A stretch of 64,000 nt of DNA from Marinomonas sp. UCMA 3892 (GTDB taxonomy: Bacteria > Pseudomonadota > Gammaproteobacteria > Pseudomonadales > Marinomonadaceae), in assembly GCF_012726345.1 (NCBI RefSeq), contig NZ_PTXN01000003.1:102996-166995 (forward strand), given 5' to 3'. The notes beneath the pieces are model-generated. The model was given only the letters and a program-made list of their open reading frames with translations, was not told where the DNA came from and made no database searches. Shown one piece after another: positions 10,290 through 19,810 of this stretch. The number at the start of each line of letters is the position of its first letter. The stretch's first letter is position 1. The position numbers were made by a program, and so were the translations under genes.

Positions 10290-11025
10290 AGCTAAGTACT
10301 ACAAAAGGTAAAAGTTAAATCAGGTGTTTCATGATCATTTTATTATCGTTATTTTTAGTGCTAAACAAGCCATCTCATGGCTGTTCAACGAACTATAACA
10401 ATTAAGATAAGAAAAGATAAGAGCATAATATTTCCAAAAAATATCAACTAAATGTAAATGAATCCACAACATGTAAACAGCTGTTAATATTCATTTCAAT
10501 CCTATCATTAAATAAAACTATTTCGTAACGAAAGCTATCACAGAGCAAATAAATGCTGACATTCACTTTTTCTCAGAAGTAGTAACAAAGCCACAAAACA
10601 CAGCATTCTTTCTGCTCAGCTCAATCTTGGTGCAATTTCACTTATCCCTTGATCAGCACGTCATCATTGATGATTCTTTCTAGCTTATTTAGGATTAACT
10701 AACCGCTTCATCATGCACAGTAATAGAGCAAGCAATATGAGCCCCCTATTTGATATAGTTTTTAAATAAGGTGTCTCATCATATTTTTTGTCATCAACTC
10801 ATAAAAAAAATACTCGTGATATTTAATGTTTCCCAATCAAATAGCGGATTAACAAGGCATTTTTTGCTATTTCTATTTCACATTTTTCATACAAAGTATT
10901 ACGACTTGTTTGTGAATTAATTATCCCTTCCTGCTACAACATTAATTAAGAAAAATGGAATATGACATTTCGTCATGTCTATTTCCTTTATCCGAACCCA
11001 ATAAAAAAGAACAAAGGAACGACAT
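10290..11025. other. Long AT-rich divergent control region
   Basis: 736 bases between the response-regulator operon and the antiporter gene, with no gene I can support. Two features stand out. TTTCGTAACGAAA near 10523 is a short imperfect inverted repeat. ATGAC-ATTTC-GTCAT at 10962-10976, nested with GACAT...ATGTC at 10964-10979, lies about 50 bases before the antiporter start and could be an operator. A CTGTTCAACG at 10381-10390 resembles one TorR-box decamer, but a single copy is not persuasive. Its length suggests complex regulation or an unrecognised small RNA. Confidence 0.3.
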
Positions 11026-12510
11026 ATGGCTATCAACACAAAACAATCAGAGACACAGAAGCCAAGCCTTGCGCTTGCCCTTGTCCCTGTCATACTCACT
11101 CTTGCGTTACTCGGCGTGCAAATCTTCTATTTTGGTGATTTCACACCGCATATACCTCTTGCTATTGGCTTAGCCATTACAGCGTTAGTTGGTATTAAAC
11201 AGGGCTTAAAGTGGAAGCAAATTGAAGAAGGAATTTTTCATGTAATCCACGTATCTATGCCTTCTGTATCCGTATTGATTTTAGTTGGCATGCTGGTCGG
11301 GGTTTGGATTGCCAGCGGTACCGTCCCTACTTTGATTTATTACGGACTAACATTACTATCACCACAAATCTTCTTAGCCGCGGCAATGATTCTTTGTTCC
11401 GTTGTATCGCTATCTTTGGGTACATCTTGGGGCACAGTCGGCACAGTCGGCCTAGCCCTAATGGGGATTGGTGCAGGTTTTGAAATTCCAATGTACTGGA
11501 CTGCCGGCGCAGTTGTATCTGGTGCTTTCTTCGGTGATAAGGTTTCACCTCTTTCCGATACCACTAACTTAGCACCAGCAGTGACAGGCACGGATGTGTT
11601 TTCCCACATCAAAAATATGATGCCAACTACTATCCCAGCGATGCTAATCGCTTTGGTTATTTATCTAATCGCAGGCTTTACTTTAATCGACAACGACAAT
11701 GGTTCTTTTGAACGCATCACTGCCATCACATCGTCTCTACAAAGAAATTTCGAAATTTCTGCTTGGTTACTGGCTCCGGCCTTAGTCGTTATTGTACTTG
11801 CCGTTAGACGCATGCCGCCAATTCCTTCTTTATTCGCGGGGGTAATTGCAGGCGCAATTGTTGCAGCATTTACTCAAGGTGCCGGCATCCACGACATCCT
11901 AACCTATGCCAACAGCGGTTATTCCATCACAACAAGCTCTGATGCCATTAACAGCCTACTTAATCGTGGTGGCATCCAATCTATGATGTGGACTATCTCG
12001 TTGATTTTGATTGCACTAGGTTTTGGTGGTGCACTTGAGAGAACAGGTTGTTTAGAAGCCATCATCAGTGCCATTATGACCAAAGTAAAAACCTTCAAGG
12101 GGGTTCAGACATCTGCCACACTAACATCGGTTGCAACCAACCTTGTCGCTGGCGACCCGTACTTATCAATAGCACTACCAGGTCGTATGTATGCGCCAGT
12201 CTATCGCGGAATGAAGTATTCAACACTTAACCTTTCCCGTGCAATCGAAGAAGGCGGCACCTTGGTTTCTCCTCTTGTGCCTTGGAATGCTGGTGGTGCT
12301 TTCGTTATCGGCGCATTGGGGTTGAGCATTGGCGATGGCAATTTCGAGAATCTACTTTATATCCCACTAGCCTTCGCATGTTGGATTTCTCCCGTTCTAG
12401 GCCTCATCTATGCTCAGCTAGGATTTTTCTCTCCAAAAGCAACGGAAGAAGAACAAGCAAGATGGAAGAAAAACAACGAGCTGGTTATGGATTACAGTAC
12501 CGCTAAATAA
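11026..12510 (+). CDS. nhaC: NhaC-family Na+/H+ antiporter
   Basis: A 494-residue polytopic inner-membrane protein with about 11-12 hydrophobic segments. Recognisable NhaC stretches include SLSLGTSWGTVGTVGLALMG, GAFFGDKVSPLSDTTNLAPA with the conserved acidic and polar residues of the ion path, TSVATNLVAGDPYLSIALPG and EEGGTLVSPLVPWNAGGAF. The family exchanges sodium for protons; some members instead exchange organic ions such as malate/lactate, so the substrate is not certain. The start is supported by AAAGGA seven bases before the ATG. It is monocistronic and ends in a strong terminator at 12533-12567. It may be controlled by the divergent two-component system. Confidence 0.88.
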   Translation: MAINTKQSETQKPSLALALVPVILTLALLGVQIFYFGDFTPHIPLAIGLAITALVGIKQGLKWKQIEEGIFHVIHVSMPSVSVLILVGMLVGVWIASGTVPTLIYYGLTLLSPQIFLAAAMILCSVVSLSLGTSWGTVGTVGLALMGIGAGFEIPMYWTAGAVVSGAFFGDKVSPLSDTTNLAPAVTGTDVFSHIKNMMPTTIPAMLIALVIYLIAGFTLIDNDNGSFERITAITSSLQRNFEISAWLLAPALVVIVLAVRRMPPIPSLFAGVIAGAIVAAFTQGAGIHDILTYANSGYSITTSSDAINSLLNRGGIQSMMWTISLILIALGFGGALERTGCLEAIISAIMTKVKTFKGVQTSATLTSVATNLVAGDPYLSIALPGRMYAPVYRGMKYSTLNLSRAIEEGGTLVSPLVPWNAGGAFVIGALGLSIGDGNFENLLYIPLAFACWISPVLGLIYAQLGFFSPKATEEEQARWKKNNELVMDYSTAK

Positions 12511-12532
12511 TCGCCAGATATTCAAAATCAAC

Positions 12533-12567
12533 AAAAAAGCAGAGAACTCATAAGGCTCTGCTTTTTT
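12533..12567 (+). terminator. Rho-independent terminator of the antiporter gene
   Basis: AAAAAAGCAGAG and CTCTGCTTTTTT pair around an 11-base loop, giving a GC stem ending in six T. Because the A and T tracts are symmetrical it could also work on the opposite strand. It lies 23 bases after the antiporter stop. Confidence 0.9.
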
Positions 12568-12679
12568 GTCTTCTAAAAACAATAACCTTCTAAAATCAAA
12601 TCAAAAAACAACTCTGAAATGCCAGCAAAGTGCTACACTAGCGCCCTCAATTTGCACCTTAAAAATAAGCGAGACATCC

Positions 12680-13936
12680 ATGAGCTTTGCGTCTTTAGGA
12701 CTTCATCAAGACATTATTCAGCAAGTAACAGAGCTGGGGTATACAACACCAACTCCCATTCAACTTGCCGCTATTCCAGCCGTCTTGGCGAAAAAAGATC
12801 TTATGGCCGGAGCGCAAACTGGTACAGGGAAAACCGCCGCTTTTGCTTTACCTCTGTTACACCAAATTCTACAAGCTAAAGACTCAAATACTACTAAAGG
12901 CATTCAAGTGCTAGTACTCACACCTACTCGCGAATTGGCGCAACAAGTTCATGCTAGCTTCCTTAAATACAGCACAAAACTACCGATCCAGTCGGTTGTC
13001 GCTTATGGTGGCGCAAGTATAAATATGCAACTCGATGCATTGAGACAAGGCTGTGATGTGTTGGTTGCAACCCCAGGTCGCTTACTTGAACTCATCATGA
13101 AAAACCTGATTGATTTAAGTAAGTTACAAACCCTAGTATTAGATGAAGCAGACCGCATGTTAGACATGGGGTTTATCATTGATATTCAAAGAATATTGAA
13201 AAAACTACCTGAATCTCGACAAACTTTATTTTTCTCCGCCACCTTCAATGACGAAATTTTCGCCCTAAGCAAAACCCTATTAAAAGACCCACAATTAATC
13301 GAAGTGAACAGTCGAAATACCACGGCAACTCAGGTCGAGCAAACGATTTACGCGGTAGATCAAGATCGAAAAAGTGCCCTACTGTCGTTCCTCATAGGAT
13401 CTAAAAACTGGCAACAAGTACTTATTTTTACTCGCACCAAACAAGGCGCTGACGAGCTAGCCAAAGAAATGGAAAAAGATGGTATTGCCACTCAATCCAT
13501 CCATGGAGACAAATCCCAAGGCGCTCGTGATCGCGTATTGGCAGACTTTAAAGCTGGAAAAGTACGTGCACTTGTAGCAACAGATGTTGCTGCTAGAGGT
13601 ATAGACATAGAGCAATTACAATATGTCGTGAATCACGAATTGCCTTACAACGCAGAAGACTATATTCACCGCATCGGCCGAACTGGTCGTGCTGGCTCAA
13701 CAGGCCTCGCCATCTCCTTAGTTTCCGAAAAAGAGCGCTATCTACTAACAGACATTGAAAAACTAGTTGGTGAGCAATTTGTTCCTCAGTGGCTACCAGG
13801 TTTTGAACCAGACCTAAACAAAGTAAACAACGCCCAGAAAAAGCGCGAGCCATCTAAAAAACAATTAAGAGCAAAAGCGCTAGGCATACACCCTTCAAAA
13901 GACAAAAAACCAAATAAAAGACGCCGTTCAAAATAA
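12680..13936 (+). CDS. rhlE: DEAD-box RNA helicase, RhlE type
   Basis: A 418-residue ATP-dependent RNA helicase with all classic motifs in order: Q-motif (GYTTPTPIQ), motif I AQTGTGKTAAF, Ia PTRELAQQ, GG, Ib TPGR, II DEAD, III SAT, IV IFTRTKQGADEL, V ATDVAARGID and VI HRIGRTGR. The C-terminal tail from about residue 375 is short and very basic (KKREPSKKQLRAKALGIHPS, then PNKRRRSK), as in RhlE proteins that help ribosome assembly and RNA turnover. The frame is open upstream to 12566, but that part overlaps the previous terminator; ATG 12680 fits the usual start (MSFASLGL). Single gene. Confidence 0.93.
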   Translation: MSFASLGLHQDIIQQVTELGYTTPTPIQLAAIPAVLAKKDLMAGAQTGTGKTAAFALPLLHQILQAKDSNTTKGIQVLVLTPTRELAQQVHASFLKYSTKLPIQSVVAYGGASINMQLDALRQGCDVLVATPGRLLELIMKNLIDLSKLQTLVLDEADRMLDMGFIIDIQRILKKLPESRQTLFFSATFNDEIFALSKTLLKDPQLIEVNSRNTTATQVEQTIYAVDQDRKSALLSFLIGSKNWQQVLIFTRTKQGADELAKEMEKDGIATQSIHGDKSQGARDRVLADFKAGKVRALVATDVAARGIDIEQLQYVVNHELPYNAEDYIHRIGRTGRAGSTGLAISLVSEKERYLLTDIEKLVGEQFVPQWLPGFEPDLNKVNNAQKKREPSKKQLRAKALGIHPSKDKKPNKRRRSK

Positions 13937-14013
13937 AGTAATTCGTTGTTATTATTCCGATAATTATTAGGTAAAAGATCAGCTGTCAGCTTCGTATTCG
14001 ATAGGGAAATCAC

Positions 14014-15642
14014 ATGTTTACAACAATTAAGTCTCGCCTGTTAATAACAGTTCTTCTGCTCAATGCTTTAGCCAGTATCTGTTATACAGCTTACCTTTAC
14101 GATGTCCGCAAAACGGACTTATATGATCAGGTCGATCGTAATCTCATGTTTGCCGCAAATACCGCGGCAGAACTAGCGGATGCTGATATTTACGACCAAA
14201 TTGCTCGTGGTAGTTTCACTGTAGCTCAATCAGACCTTCTGCAACTAAAAGCCTACAATGTTCTAAAATCCTCAGATGTGGAATACATCTACACCATGGT
14301 TAAAACGTCTGACGATATTGTATTTGTATTAGACACACCCGATCCAGAAGAAGTCAAAAGCAATAAACTACCAGCACCTTTGCCATCCTATGAAGATCCA
14401 AGTGACAAGCTACTAAAGGCATTCTCTCAAAATGGAACACAGCCAATATTCGACGAATATACAGATGAATGGGGAACATTCAGATCTATATTTATTCCTT
14501 ATACAACAAAGAGCGGTCAAAAATTTGTAGCTGGCGCAGATATACTGCTATCAAGGATACAAACGGAATTACAAAAAACCTTAATAATATCTAGCATAAT
14601 CGGCTTTATAATATTCATTATCTCCTCGACCATTATTTATTGGCTTGTTTCTCATATCTTGAAGCCTCTCGCCGAAGCTCAAGTACTAATGCGCACTATT
14701 GCGACAACACGTAATCTTACCTTACGCTCCAAAACCAGTTCAGATGAAATTGGACTATTACTAGAAGACTTTAACCATTTAATTTCAGAGCTTCAATCAA
14801 CGCTATCAGCATCAACTAATTCGGCCATTGAAAACTCCACAGTATCTTCCCAACTTCAAGGTAGCAGTAAAGAAATCCGTTCGGCCGCACAAAAAATTGC
14901 ATCAGCGGTCGATGAAGCACGTCAGCATGCAGTATCGACTAGTCAGTTATTAGAAGTATCAGACTCTGATTTAACAACGGCAGTAAAAGACACTCAGACT
15001 GCAACTACTTCCTTAGAAAGAGGGCAGTATGCTTTCGGTAAAGTAACCGAAATCATCAATGAAACAGCATTGTCTCAGTCACAACTTTCTGACGAATTAA
15101 ACTTACTTTCGCATAAAGCAGAAGAAGTTAATAAAATCCTCTCATCTATCAGTGGCATAGCAGACCAAACCAACCTATTAGCGCTAAATGCCGCAATTGA
15201 GGCAGCGCGTGCAGGAGAGGAAGGAAGAGGGTTTGCAGTTGTTGCTGACGAAGTTCGCCAACTTGCTATCCGCACTCAAAGCAGTTTGAATGATACTGGT
15301 ATCGCAATTGGCAGCATCATCTCGGCGATAAGCAAAGTTGCTGACAAAATAAAAGACAGCGAAAATCAGTTTAATCAGCTACTAGAGGAATCTTCCCTCG
15401 CTCTGAGCAGCATTACAGAGAGCTCAACAACCATGTCTGACACTCGTCAAAAAATGCAATTCACCTCTGGTAATGTGACAAATGTTTTACGAGATATTCA
15501 CCAAATGTTATCACTAATGTCTAACGTAGAAAGCCAAGCTATCTTTAACAGGAACAGCACAGAGGAAATTGCCGAAGCCGCAGATCGTCTCCAGACATCA
15601 AGTTTGTCATTAAAAAATGAATTAAATAAATTTGTTGTTTAA
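14014..15642 (+). CDS. Methyl-accepting chemotaxis protein
   Basis: A 542-residue chemoreceptor. Membrane helices at about 8-28 and 188-210 enclose a periplasmic ligand-binding region of about 160 residues of unclear fold. A HAMP domain follows (ending near residue 265), then a long helical signalling domain with the hairpin-tip signature [20 protein letters not shown] and [15 protein letters not shown]. It signals to CheA/CheW, which are not in this window. The ligand is unknown. A strong hairpin terminator follows directly, so it is monocistronic. Confidence 0.93.
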   Translation: MFTTIKSRLLITVLLLNALASICYTAYLYDVRKTDLYDQVDRNLMFAANTAAELADADIYDQIARGSFTVAQSDLLQLKAYNVLKSSDVEYIYTMVKTSDDIVFVLDTPDPEEVKSNKLPAPLPSYEDPSDKLLKAFSQNGTQPIFDEYTDEWGTFRSIFIPYTTKSGQKFVAGADILLSRIQTELQKTLIISSIIGFIIFIISSTIIYWLVSHILKPLAEAQVLMRTIATTRNLTLRSKTSSDEIGLLLEDFNHLISELQSTLSASTNSAIENSTVSSQLQGSSKEIRSAAQKIASAVDEARQHAVSTSQLLEVSDSDLTTAVKDTQTATTSLERGQYAFGKVTEIINETALSQSQLSDELNLLSHKAEEVNKILSSISGIADQTNLLALNAAIEAARAGEEGRGFAVVADEVRQLAIRTQSSLNDTGIAIGSIISAISKVADKIKDSENQFNQLLEESSLALSSITESSTTMSDTRQKMQFTSGNVTNVLRDIHQMLSLMSNVESQAIFNRNSTEEIAEAADRLQTSSLSLKNELNKFVV

Positions 15643-15650
15643 TATAGACG

Positions 15651-15699
15651 GCGCTAACAAGAAAAAGAGCTATCACATACTTGTTAGCGCGAAGTTTTT
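15651..15699 (+). terminator. Terminator after the chemoreceptor gene
   Basis: GCGCTAACAAG (15651-15661) pairs perfectly with CTTGTTAGCGC (15680-15690) over an 18-base loop and is followed by GAAGTTTTTA. An 11-base perfect stem plus T-run beginning nine bases after the stop codon. Confidence 0.8.
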
Positions 15700-15742
15700 A
15701 ATATGAAATATAAGGCCTATATATGCAGTGGTTACTTGCTTA

Positions 15743-16813
15743 ATGAAAAACCAAAGCACGCCGAATAGGCAACTTAACACTTCATCAATGTCTTCAACAT
15801 TGTTTAGAAGAATGCTTGTTGTTGCTATTCTAGGCTTTAGTGCAATATGGACGATTGATGCTTTAAGCGGAATTATTGTGCCCTTCGATGCCGCAGCTTA
15901 CCCTATTTGCATCGGTGCTTTTAGCCTTGTTTTTATCCTTAGTATCACCACTAAAATCAATCATCAAAGCCTACATTTTTTTGTCTACTTTATTGTGGCT
16001 GGCTATCTAATTAGCTCAAGTATTTGGCATCACATGGCTGCTAATGGCTTGTTTTCAAACGCAGCACAATGGTTGGGATTAAATTACGTTATTGCTTATC
16101 TCTTTCTCGAAGTAAAAAAAGCCGCCCCCACAACTATCATTGTTTTTGTTGTCACTATCATTGGCCATTTCATAGCGATTATCCAATATCACACAATGGC
16201 AGACACAATGGGGGTGGTCTTAAATATTGCTATTGCACACCTTATTTACATTTTCTTGCTATGGACAGTGATTAAACTCAGAGTCAAAACCGACCAAGTC
16301 ATAGAACGAGCAGATACACTCGAAAACTATGCTTATGTTGATCTACTCACTCGAGTACTAAATCGGCGAGGAATTGAAAAAGTTTTTAACGAGCTTAATC
16401 TAGATTCAACAGAGCAAAAGAAGAATTACGCAATCCTAATAATTGACATTGATCATTTTAAACAGGTCAATGATATACATGGTCATCTAACCGGAGATAA
16501 AGTACTTAGTAGTATAGCGGGTAAGCTCAGCCGAACTGTTCATCCTAATGATGTCCTGGGGCGCTGGGGCGGCGAAGAATTTATTGTCCTTACTTTGAAT
16601 AGAACACCAAAACAAGTAATGGCTCTAGCTGAAAATTTAAGAACAGCAGTCAGCAACCTTATCATCGACAACATATCTAACATTACGGTAAGCATTGGCA
16701 TTGGATACTCATATGAAGCTTCTTCAAAAGAGGCTGTGTTCAAAATTGCAGATAGTCACCTTTATATAGCTAAACAATCTGGGCGCAATACCATTCGCAC
16801 AAGCAACACTTAA
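15743..16813 (+). CDS. Diguanylate cyclase with six-helix membrane domain
   Basis: A 356-residue protein. The first about 190 residues contain six hydrophobic segments (MASE-like membrane sensor), followed by a GGDEF domain with DLLTRVLNRRG, IDIDHFKQVNDIHGH and the active-site RWGGEEF. The position of the RxxD inhibitory site reads HPND, so the I-site is lost. It would make c-di-GMP in response to a membrane or electron-transport signal. ATG 15743 is used; a GTG at 15728 adds five residues and neither has a clear ribosome-binding site. Confidence 0.9.
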   Translation: MKNQSTPNRQLNTSSMSSTLFRRMLVVAILGFSAIWTIDALSGIIVPFDAAAYPICIGAFSLVFILSITTKINHQSLHFFVYFIVAGYLISSSIWHHMAANGLFSNAAQWLGLNYVIAYLFLEVKKAAPTTIIVFVVTIIGHFIAIIQYHTMADTMGVVLNIAIAHLIYIFLLWTVIKLRVKTDQVIERADTLENYAYVDLLTRVLNRRGIEKVFNELNLDSTEQKKNYAILIIDIDHFKQVNDIHGHLTGDKVLSSIAGKLSRTVHPNDVLGRWGGEEFIVLTLNRTPKQVMALAENLRTAVSNLIIDNISNITVSIGIGYSYEASSKEAVFKIADSHLYIAKQSGRNTIRTSNT

Positions 16814-17277
16814 CTCCTACTTAGCTCCTATTTTTCTCGCTAAACATCCTCCATCAAGTAAACAGCATTATCTTTCTAACAAGCTTAGAAATCTCTCTAC
16901 GCTCAAAAAGATATTGATATATAAAACTATTATTCCATTTTCAATTCAGCTCACTTTTAATTTTGCCCTCCTTTCCTAATAACGCTATTCAGCCAACTAA
17001 AAGATATCCATTCAATATTAGTCATCAAAAACACAGTTAAAACCTCAAGTCTCCTATCCATTTACTCAAACATACTTCCTATGGAGAACAGCTCTTATTT
17101 TGGGAAAAACTACTGAATTTAAACATCAAAAAAACGTCAAGAGACCATCATAATATCAATAAATACACTGTAGATTTATTGTAAGGTCACACAAATACAC
17201 GTAAGATTTACGAAACATCTACACAGTAATAAATAGCATTTTTAGAATAAGAAAAAATCAAAGGATAATAAAAAGCT
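16814..17277. other. AT-rich spacer before the MatP-like gene
   Basis: 464 bases without a supportable gene and without a good terminator for the upstream cyclase. The last 110 bases hold several symmetrical elements: CACTGTAGAT (17166-17175) against ATCTACACAGT (17217-17227), and the 13-base inverted repeat listed separately. The remainder shows nothing I can name. Confidence 0.3.
17200..17212. promoter_or_regulatory. 13-base inverted repeat, possible operator
   Basis: CGTAA-GAT-TTACG is a perfect five-base inverted repeat around a three-base centre, 65 bases before the MatP-like gene. The layout (five-base arms, R-N-Y centre) is that of the MatP site matS, though the arm sequence differs. 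A short palindrome like this arises by chance about once every kilobase, so this is only a candidate autoregulatory site. Confidence 0.25.
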
Positions 17278-18186
17278 ATGATTAGAGATAATATTGATTT
17301 TCTTGATGCGTCATCTGAAAGAGAGTGCACGTTTTATAATGATTATTTACTCAAAAATATTCGAAGCGCATCTCTGAGAAATTTACGCGGTGATTCCCTA
17401 GCTGAGCGTATAAAAAAACTGAATGAAGAATTAGAAAATCTAATCAACAAGAAAAGAGCGCCGCAAAACTTTGCAACTCAAATGCGCATGGCGTTTAAAG
17501 CAAACCAACTCTCTTCTAATTATTTTCGCTGGATAGATAAAAAAAATGAAAGATTATGCAATTGGGCATGGTGTTACTTAAAAAGCATCACCAAAAACTC
17601 AGGAATAGAACCAGAGCAAAACCCAATAAAAGAAAACCCATTCCTATTGCTTTCAGGAAAAGCATTCAATACCGAAAGGAGCAATGCTGCTGATAGGCAT
17701 ATAGATATTTTAGATGCTTTTTATAATGGCGAAGCAGATACGCAACAACAGCAAGACCTACTCGAAAAACTGAAAGCGAAATGGCAGGAAATACGTTTAA
17801 ACGAAATTATCGTCAATTGGCTTGAAGTAAATAATCCCTCACAATGGGCTTGGGCTTGGTCATATTTGCAAAATATTACTCAAAGACCTCTAAAACAGGC
17901 TTGGATACCCACAACAGAAGCAGAAAAAAAAGCTGCGGTTATTGCTACTATCGATTTATCTGATAACGTAGACCGCAAAGCATTAATCATTGATAAAATG
18001 AAAAAGGCTTGGAGTCAGAAAAAATTTCGTGAGAAATCAAGTGGTAAAAAGCCCTACAGCATCAGCATGACGCTCAACACCAAGCAAAAACTAAATGCGT
18101 TGGCTGAAGAAAAAAACATGAAAATCAACGAGATGGTTGAGTATTTAGTCAGGAATGAATATAAAAAGCGAGATTCCAACGAGTAG
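17278..18186 (+). CDS. MatP-like protein with tandem WAW modules and C-terminal ribbon-helix-helix domain
   Basis: A 302-residue protein I do not recognise as a named family member. The C-terminus (about 259-295: SISMTLNTKQKLNALAEE, then NEMVEYLV) has the strand-helix-helix pattern of a ribbon-helix-helix DNA-binding domain. Before it lie two copies of one module about 95 residues apart: NWAWCYLKSITK (95-106) and WAWAWSYLQNIT (190-201), each preceded by a basic helix and a conserved WI or WL (85, 181). The E. coli chromosome-terminus organiser MatP has the same order: WKWKYL near its start, a basic MKQ helix, then a ribbon-helix-helix ending in QLI; here KMKKAWSQKKF matches that helix. MatP is about 150 residues, so this would be an enlarged relative. 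The N-terminal 60 residues are charged and probably helical. MatP relationship is inference from remembered sequences; a sequence-specific DNA-binding role is more certain. Confidence 0.55.
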   Translation: MIRDNIDFLDASSERECTFYNDYLLKNIRSASLRNLRGDSLAERIKKLNEELENLINKKRAPQNFATQMRMAFKANQLSSNYFRWIDKKNERLCNWAWCYLKSITKNSGIEPEQNPIKENPFLLLSGKAFNTERSNAADRHIDILDAFYNGEADTQQQQDLLEKLKAKWQEIRLNEIIVNWLEVNNPSQWAWAWSYLQNITQRPLKQAWIPTTEAEKKAAVIATIDLSDNVDRKALIIDKMKKAWSQKKFREKSSGKKPYSISMTLNTKQKLNALAEEKNMKINEMVEYLVRNEYKKRDSNE

Positions 18187-18291
18187 CCTTGTTAATTGCA
18201 AGGTAGAAATGATTCCGCTATACCGGCGATAAAGTCTATTTTATATTTCTGGTAGTTTCATTTGTCACCTAATCACTGTATAACGAGCCGC

Positions 18292-19149
18292 ATGAAAATC
18301 CCTAAAAGAATACAACCACTCATCGAAGATGGCTTAGTAGACGAAGTACTTCGACAATTAATGAGCGGAAAAGAAGCGACTGTCTACGTAGTGCGCTGTG
18401 GATCAGAGATCCGTTGCGCAAAAGTATATAAAGAAGCCGGTAAACGCAGCTTCAAACAGGCTGTGCAATATCGCGAAGGAAGAAAAGTTCGCAATAGCCG
18501 TCGTTCTAGAGCTATGGAAAAAGGCTCTAAATTTGGCCGAGATGAGCAAGAGAATCTTTGGCAAAACGCTGAAGTCGATGCCTTATATCGATTAGCAGCT
18601 GCTGGGGTTCGCGCTCCAACTCCTTACGGCTGCTTTGATGGCGTTTTGTTAATGGAGCTCGTTACCGATGATAGCGGTGAGGTCGCACCACGCCTCAATG
18701 ATGTAGTACTGACAGAAGAACAAGCCAAACGCGATCACGATACCATCATCAAAGATATTGTCCGCATGTTGTGTGCAGGTTTGATTCACGGTGATTTATC
18801 AGAATTTAACGTATTGGTTGATTCTCACGGCCCTGTGATTATAGATTTGCCTCAGGCTGTTGATGCCGCTGCAAACAATAATGCCGAATGGATGCTAGAG
18901 CGTGATGTAAATAATATGCGCAACTATTACGGCATGTTCGCACCAGAACTTCTTGAGACCAAATACGCCAAAGAAATCTGGGCACTATTTGAGGCAGGTA
19001 AATTAACACCACATACCGAATTGACGGGTCTATTCGAAGAACCAACAGAAGAAGCTGATGTCGATTCCGTATTACAAGAAATCAAAGAAGCCTACGAAGA
19101 AGAACAAGACCGTTTAGCTCGTATTAACAGTTCAGACGACAACGATTAA
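18292..19149 (+). CDS. RIO-family serine protein kinase
   Basis: A 285-residue atypical protein kinase of the RIO1 type common in gammaproteobacteria. Visible motifs are the flexible ATP loop SGKEATVYVV, the Lys in CAKVYKEAGKRSFK, the hinge-region MELV, the catalytic loop LIHGDLSEFNVLV and the metal-binding IIDLPQAVD. The C-terminal 50 residues are acidic. Archaeal and eukaryotic relatives act in ribosome maturation; the bacterial role is not established. ATG 18292 matches the family start (MKIPKRI); ten further residues are open upstream without support. It stands alone, 105 bases after the MatP-like gene. Confidence 0.9.
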   Translation: MKIPKRIQPLIEDGLVDEVLRQLMSGKEATVYVVRCGSEIRCAKVYKEAGKRSFKQAVQYREGRKVRNSRRSRAMEKGSKFGRDEQENLWQNAEVDALYRLAAAGVRAPTPYGCFDGVLLMELVTDDSGEVAPRLNDVVLTEEQAKRDHDTIIKDIVRMLCAGLIHGDLSEFNVLVDSHGPVIIDLPQAVDAAANNNAEWMLERDVNNMRNYYGMFAPELLETKYAKEIWALFEAGKLTPHTELTGLFEEPTEEADVDSVLQEIKEAYEEEQDRLARINSSDDND

Positions 19150-19177
19150 TTAGCAATATAGGTACAGATATAACAGA

Positions 19178-19732
19178 TTAACCTAAGAGAGTAACAGCCA
19201 TTGCTTTTGCTCTCTTAGCCGCATCTAGGTCACCCACTAAATATGCTTGGGCAATCGCCCCTTCTTTCAACACACTAATACTTTGTGCTAAATCTGCAGC
19301 TACCAATTCAGACGAACTACCAACAAGATTCGCTTGAATGAAAGTCGTGATATTTTGTTTATGGCGTTGGCATAAATCATTTACAACATGATCCGAAAAC
19401 TCTCCATTGGCTTTCACAAAAAAACAGCCTTTAAATGGCGATAACACCTCAACCCTGTCATGAAACCAATCATCAAGTGCATCAAACAGAGCTAAAACAG
19501 CGGCTTTACCTTTCCCTGCAGCCATCATTTTTGATGTTAGCCAATCCATAAAGATCTGATCTCGGTAAATCAGCACAGCCTCAACCAAAGCATCTTTACT
19601 ACTAAAATGATGATAAAGCGTTTTTTTTGCCACACCGGTTTCAGACAAAATCAGATTAATTCCCACGGCATGAATGCCATGTTGGTAAAAAAGTTTAAAC
19701 GCCGTATGAATTAATAAATCAGGTTTAGTCAC
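19178..19732 (-). CDS. TetR/AcrR-family repressor
   Basis: A 184-residue regulator with an N-terminal helix-turn-helix (INLILSETGVAKKTLYHHFS, then KDALVEAVL) and a C-terminal ligand-binding domain resembling that of YxaF/LmrA-like TetR proteins. It starts with GTG at 19732, preceded by GGGAGAAG. It is divergent from the HPP-family membrane gene, and a near-palindromic TetR-type operator lies between them, so it probably represses that gene and itself. The inducing compound is unknown. Confidence 0.88.
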   Translation of the reverse strand: MTKPDLLIHTAFKLFYQHGIHAVGINLILSETGVAKKTLYHHFSSKDALVEAVLIYRDQIFMDWLTSKMMAAGKGKAAVLALFDALDDWFHDRVEVLSPFKGCFFVKANGEFSDHVVNDLCQRHKQNITTFIQANLVGSSSELVAADLAQSISVLKEGAIAQAYLVGDLDAAKRAKAMAVTLLG

Positions 19733-19760
19733 TTATCTTCTCCCTCATCGAAAAAGAATA

Positions 19761-19810
19761 TTGACACGAGTGAACAGATTTGTCTACCATCAAAGAGACA
19801 GATCGGTCTA
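19761..19810 (+). promoter_or_regulatory. Promoter of the HPP gene overlapped by a TetR-type operator
   Basis: A consensus -35 TTGACA (19761-19766) is followed 18 bases later by TACCAT (19785-19790). Two copies of ACAGAT-NN-GTCTACC (ACAGATTTGTCTACC at 19774-19788 and ACAGATCGGTCTACC at 19798-19812) cover the -10 and the start region. The second copy extends to AGACAGATCGGTCT (19796-19809), an inverted repeat with AGAC/GTCT arms around GATC, as in many TetR operators. Confidence 0.65.

Noticed and set aside
10381..10390. Single TorR-box-like decamer CTGTTCAACG
   Set aside because: TorR sites occur as several decamers; one imperfect copy near the regulator gene is not evidence.
10917..11173. 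Short open frames on both strands around the nhaC start
   Set aside because: They overlap the antiporter gene or its ribosome-binding site in other frames and have no support of their own.
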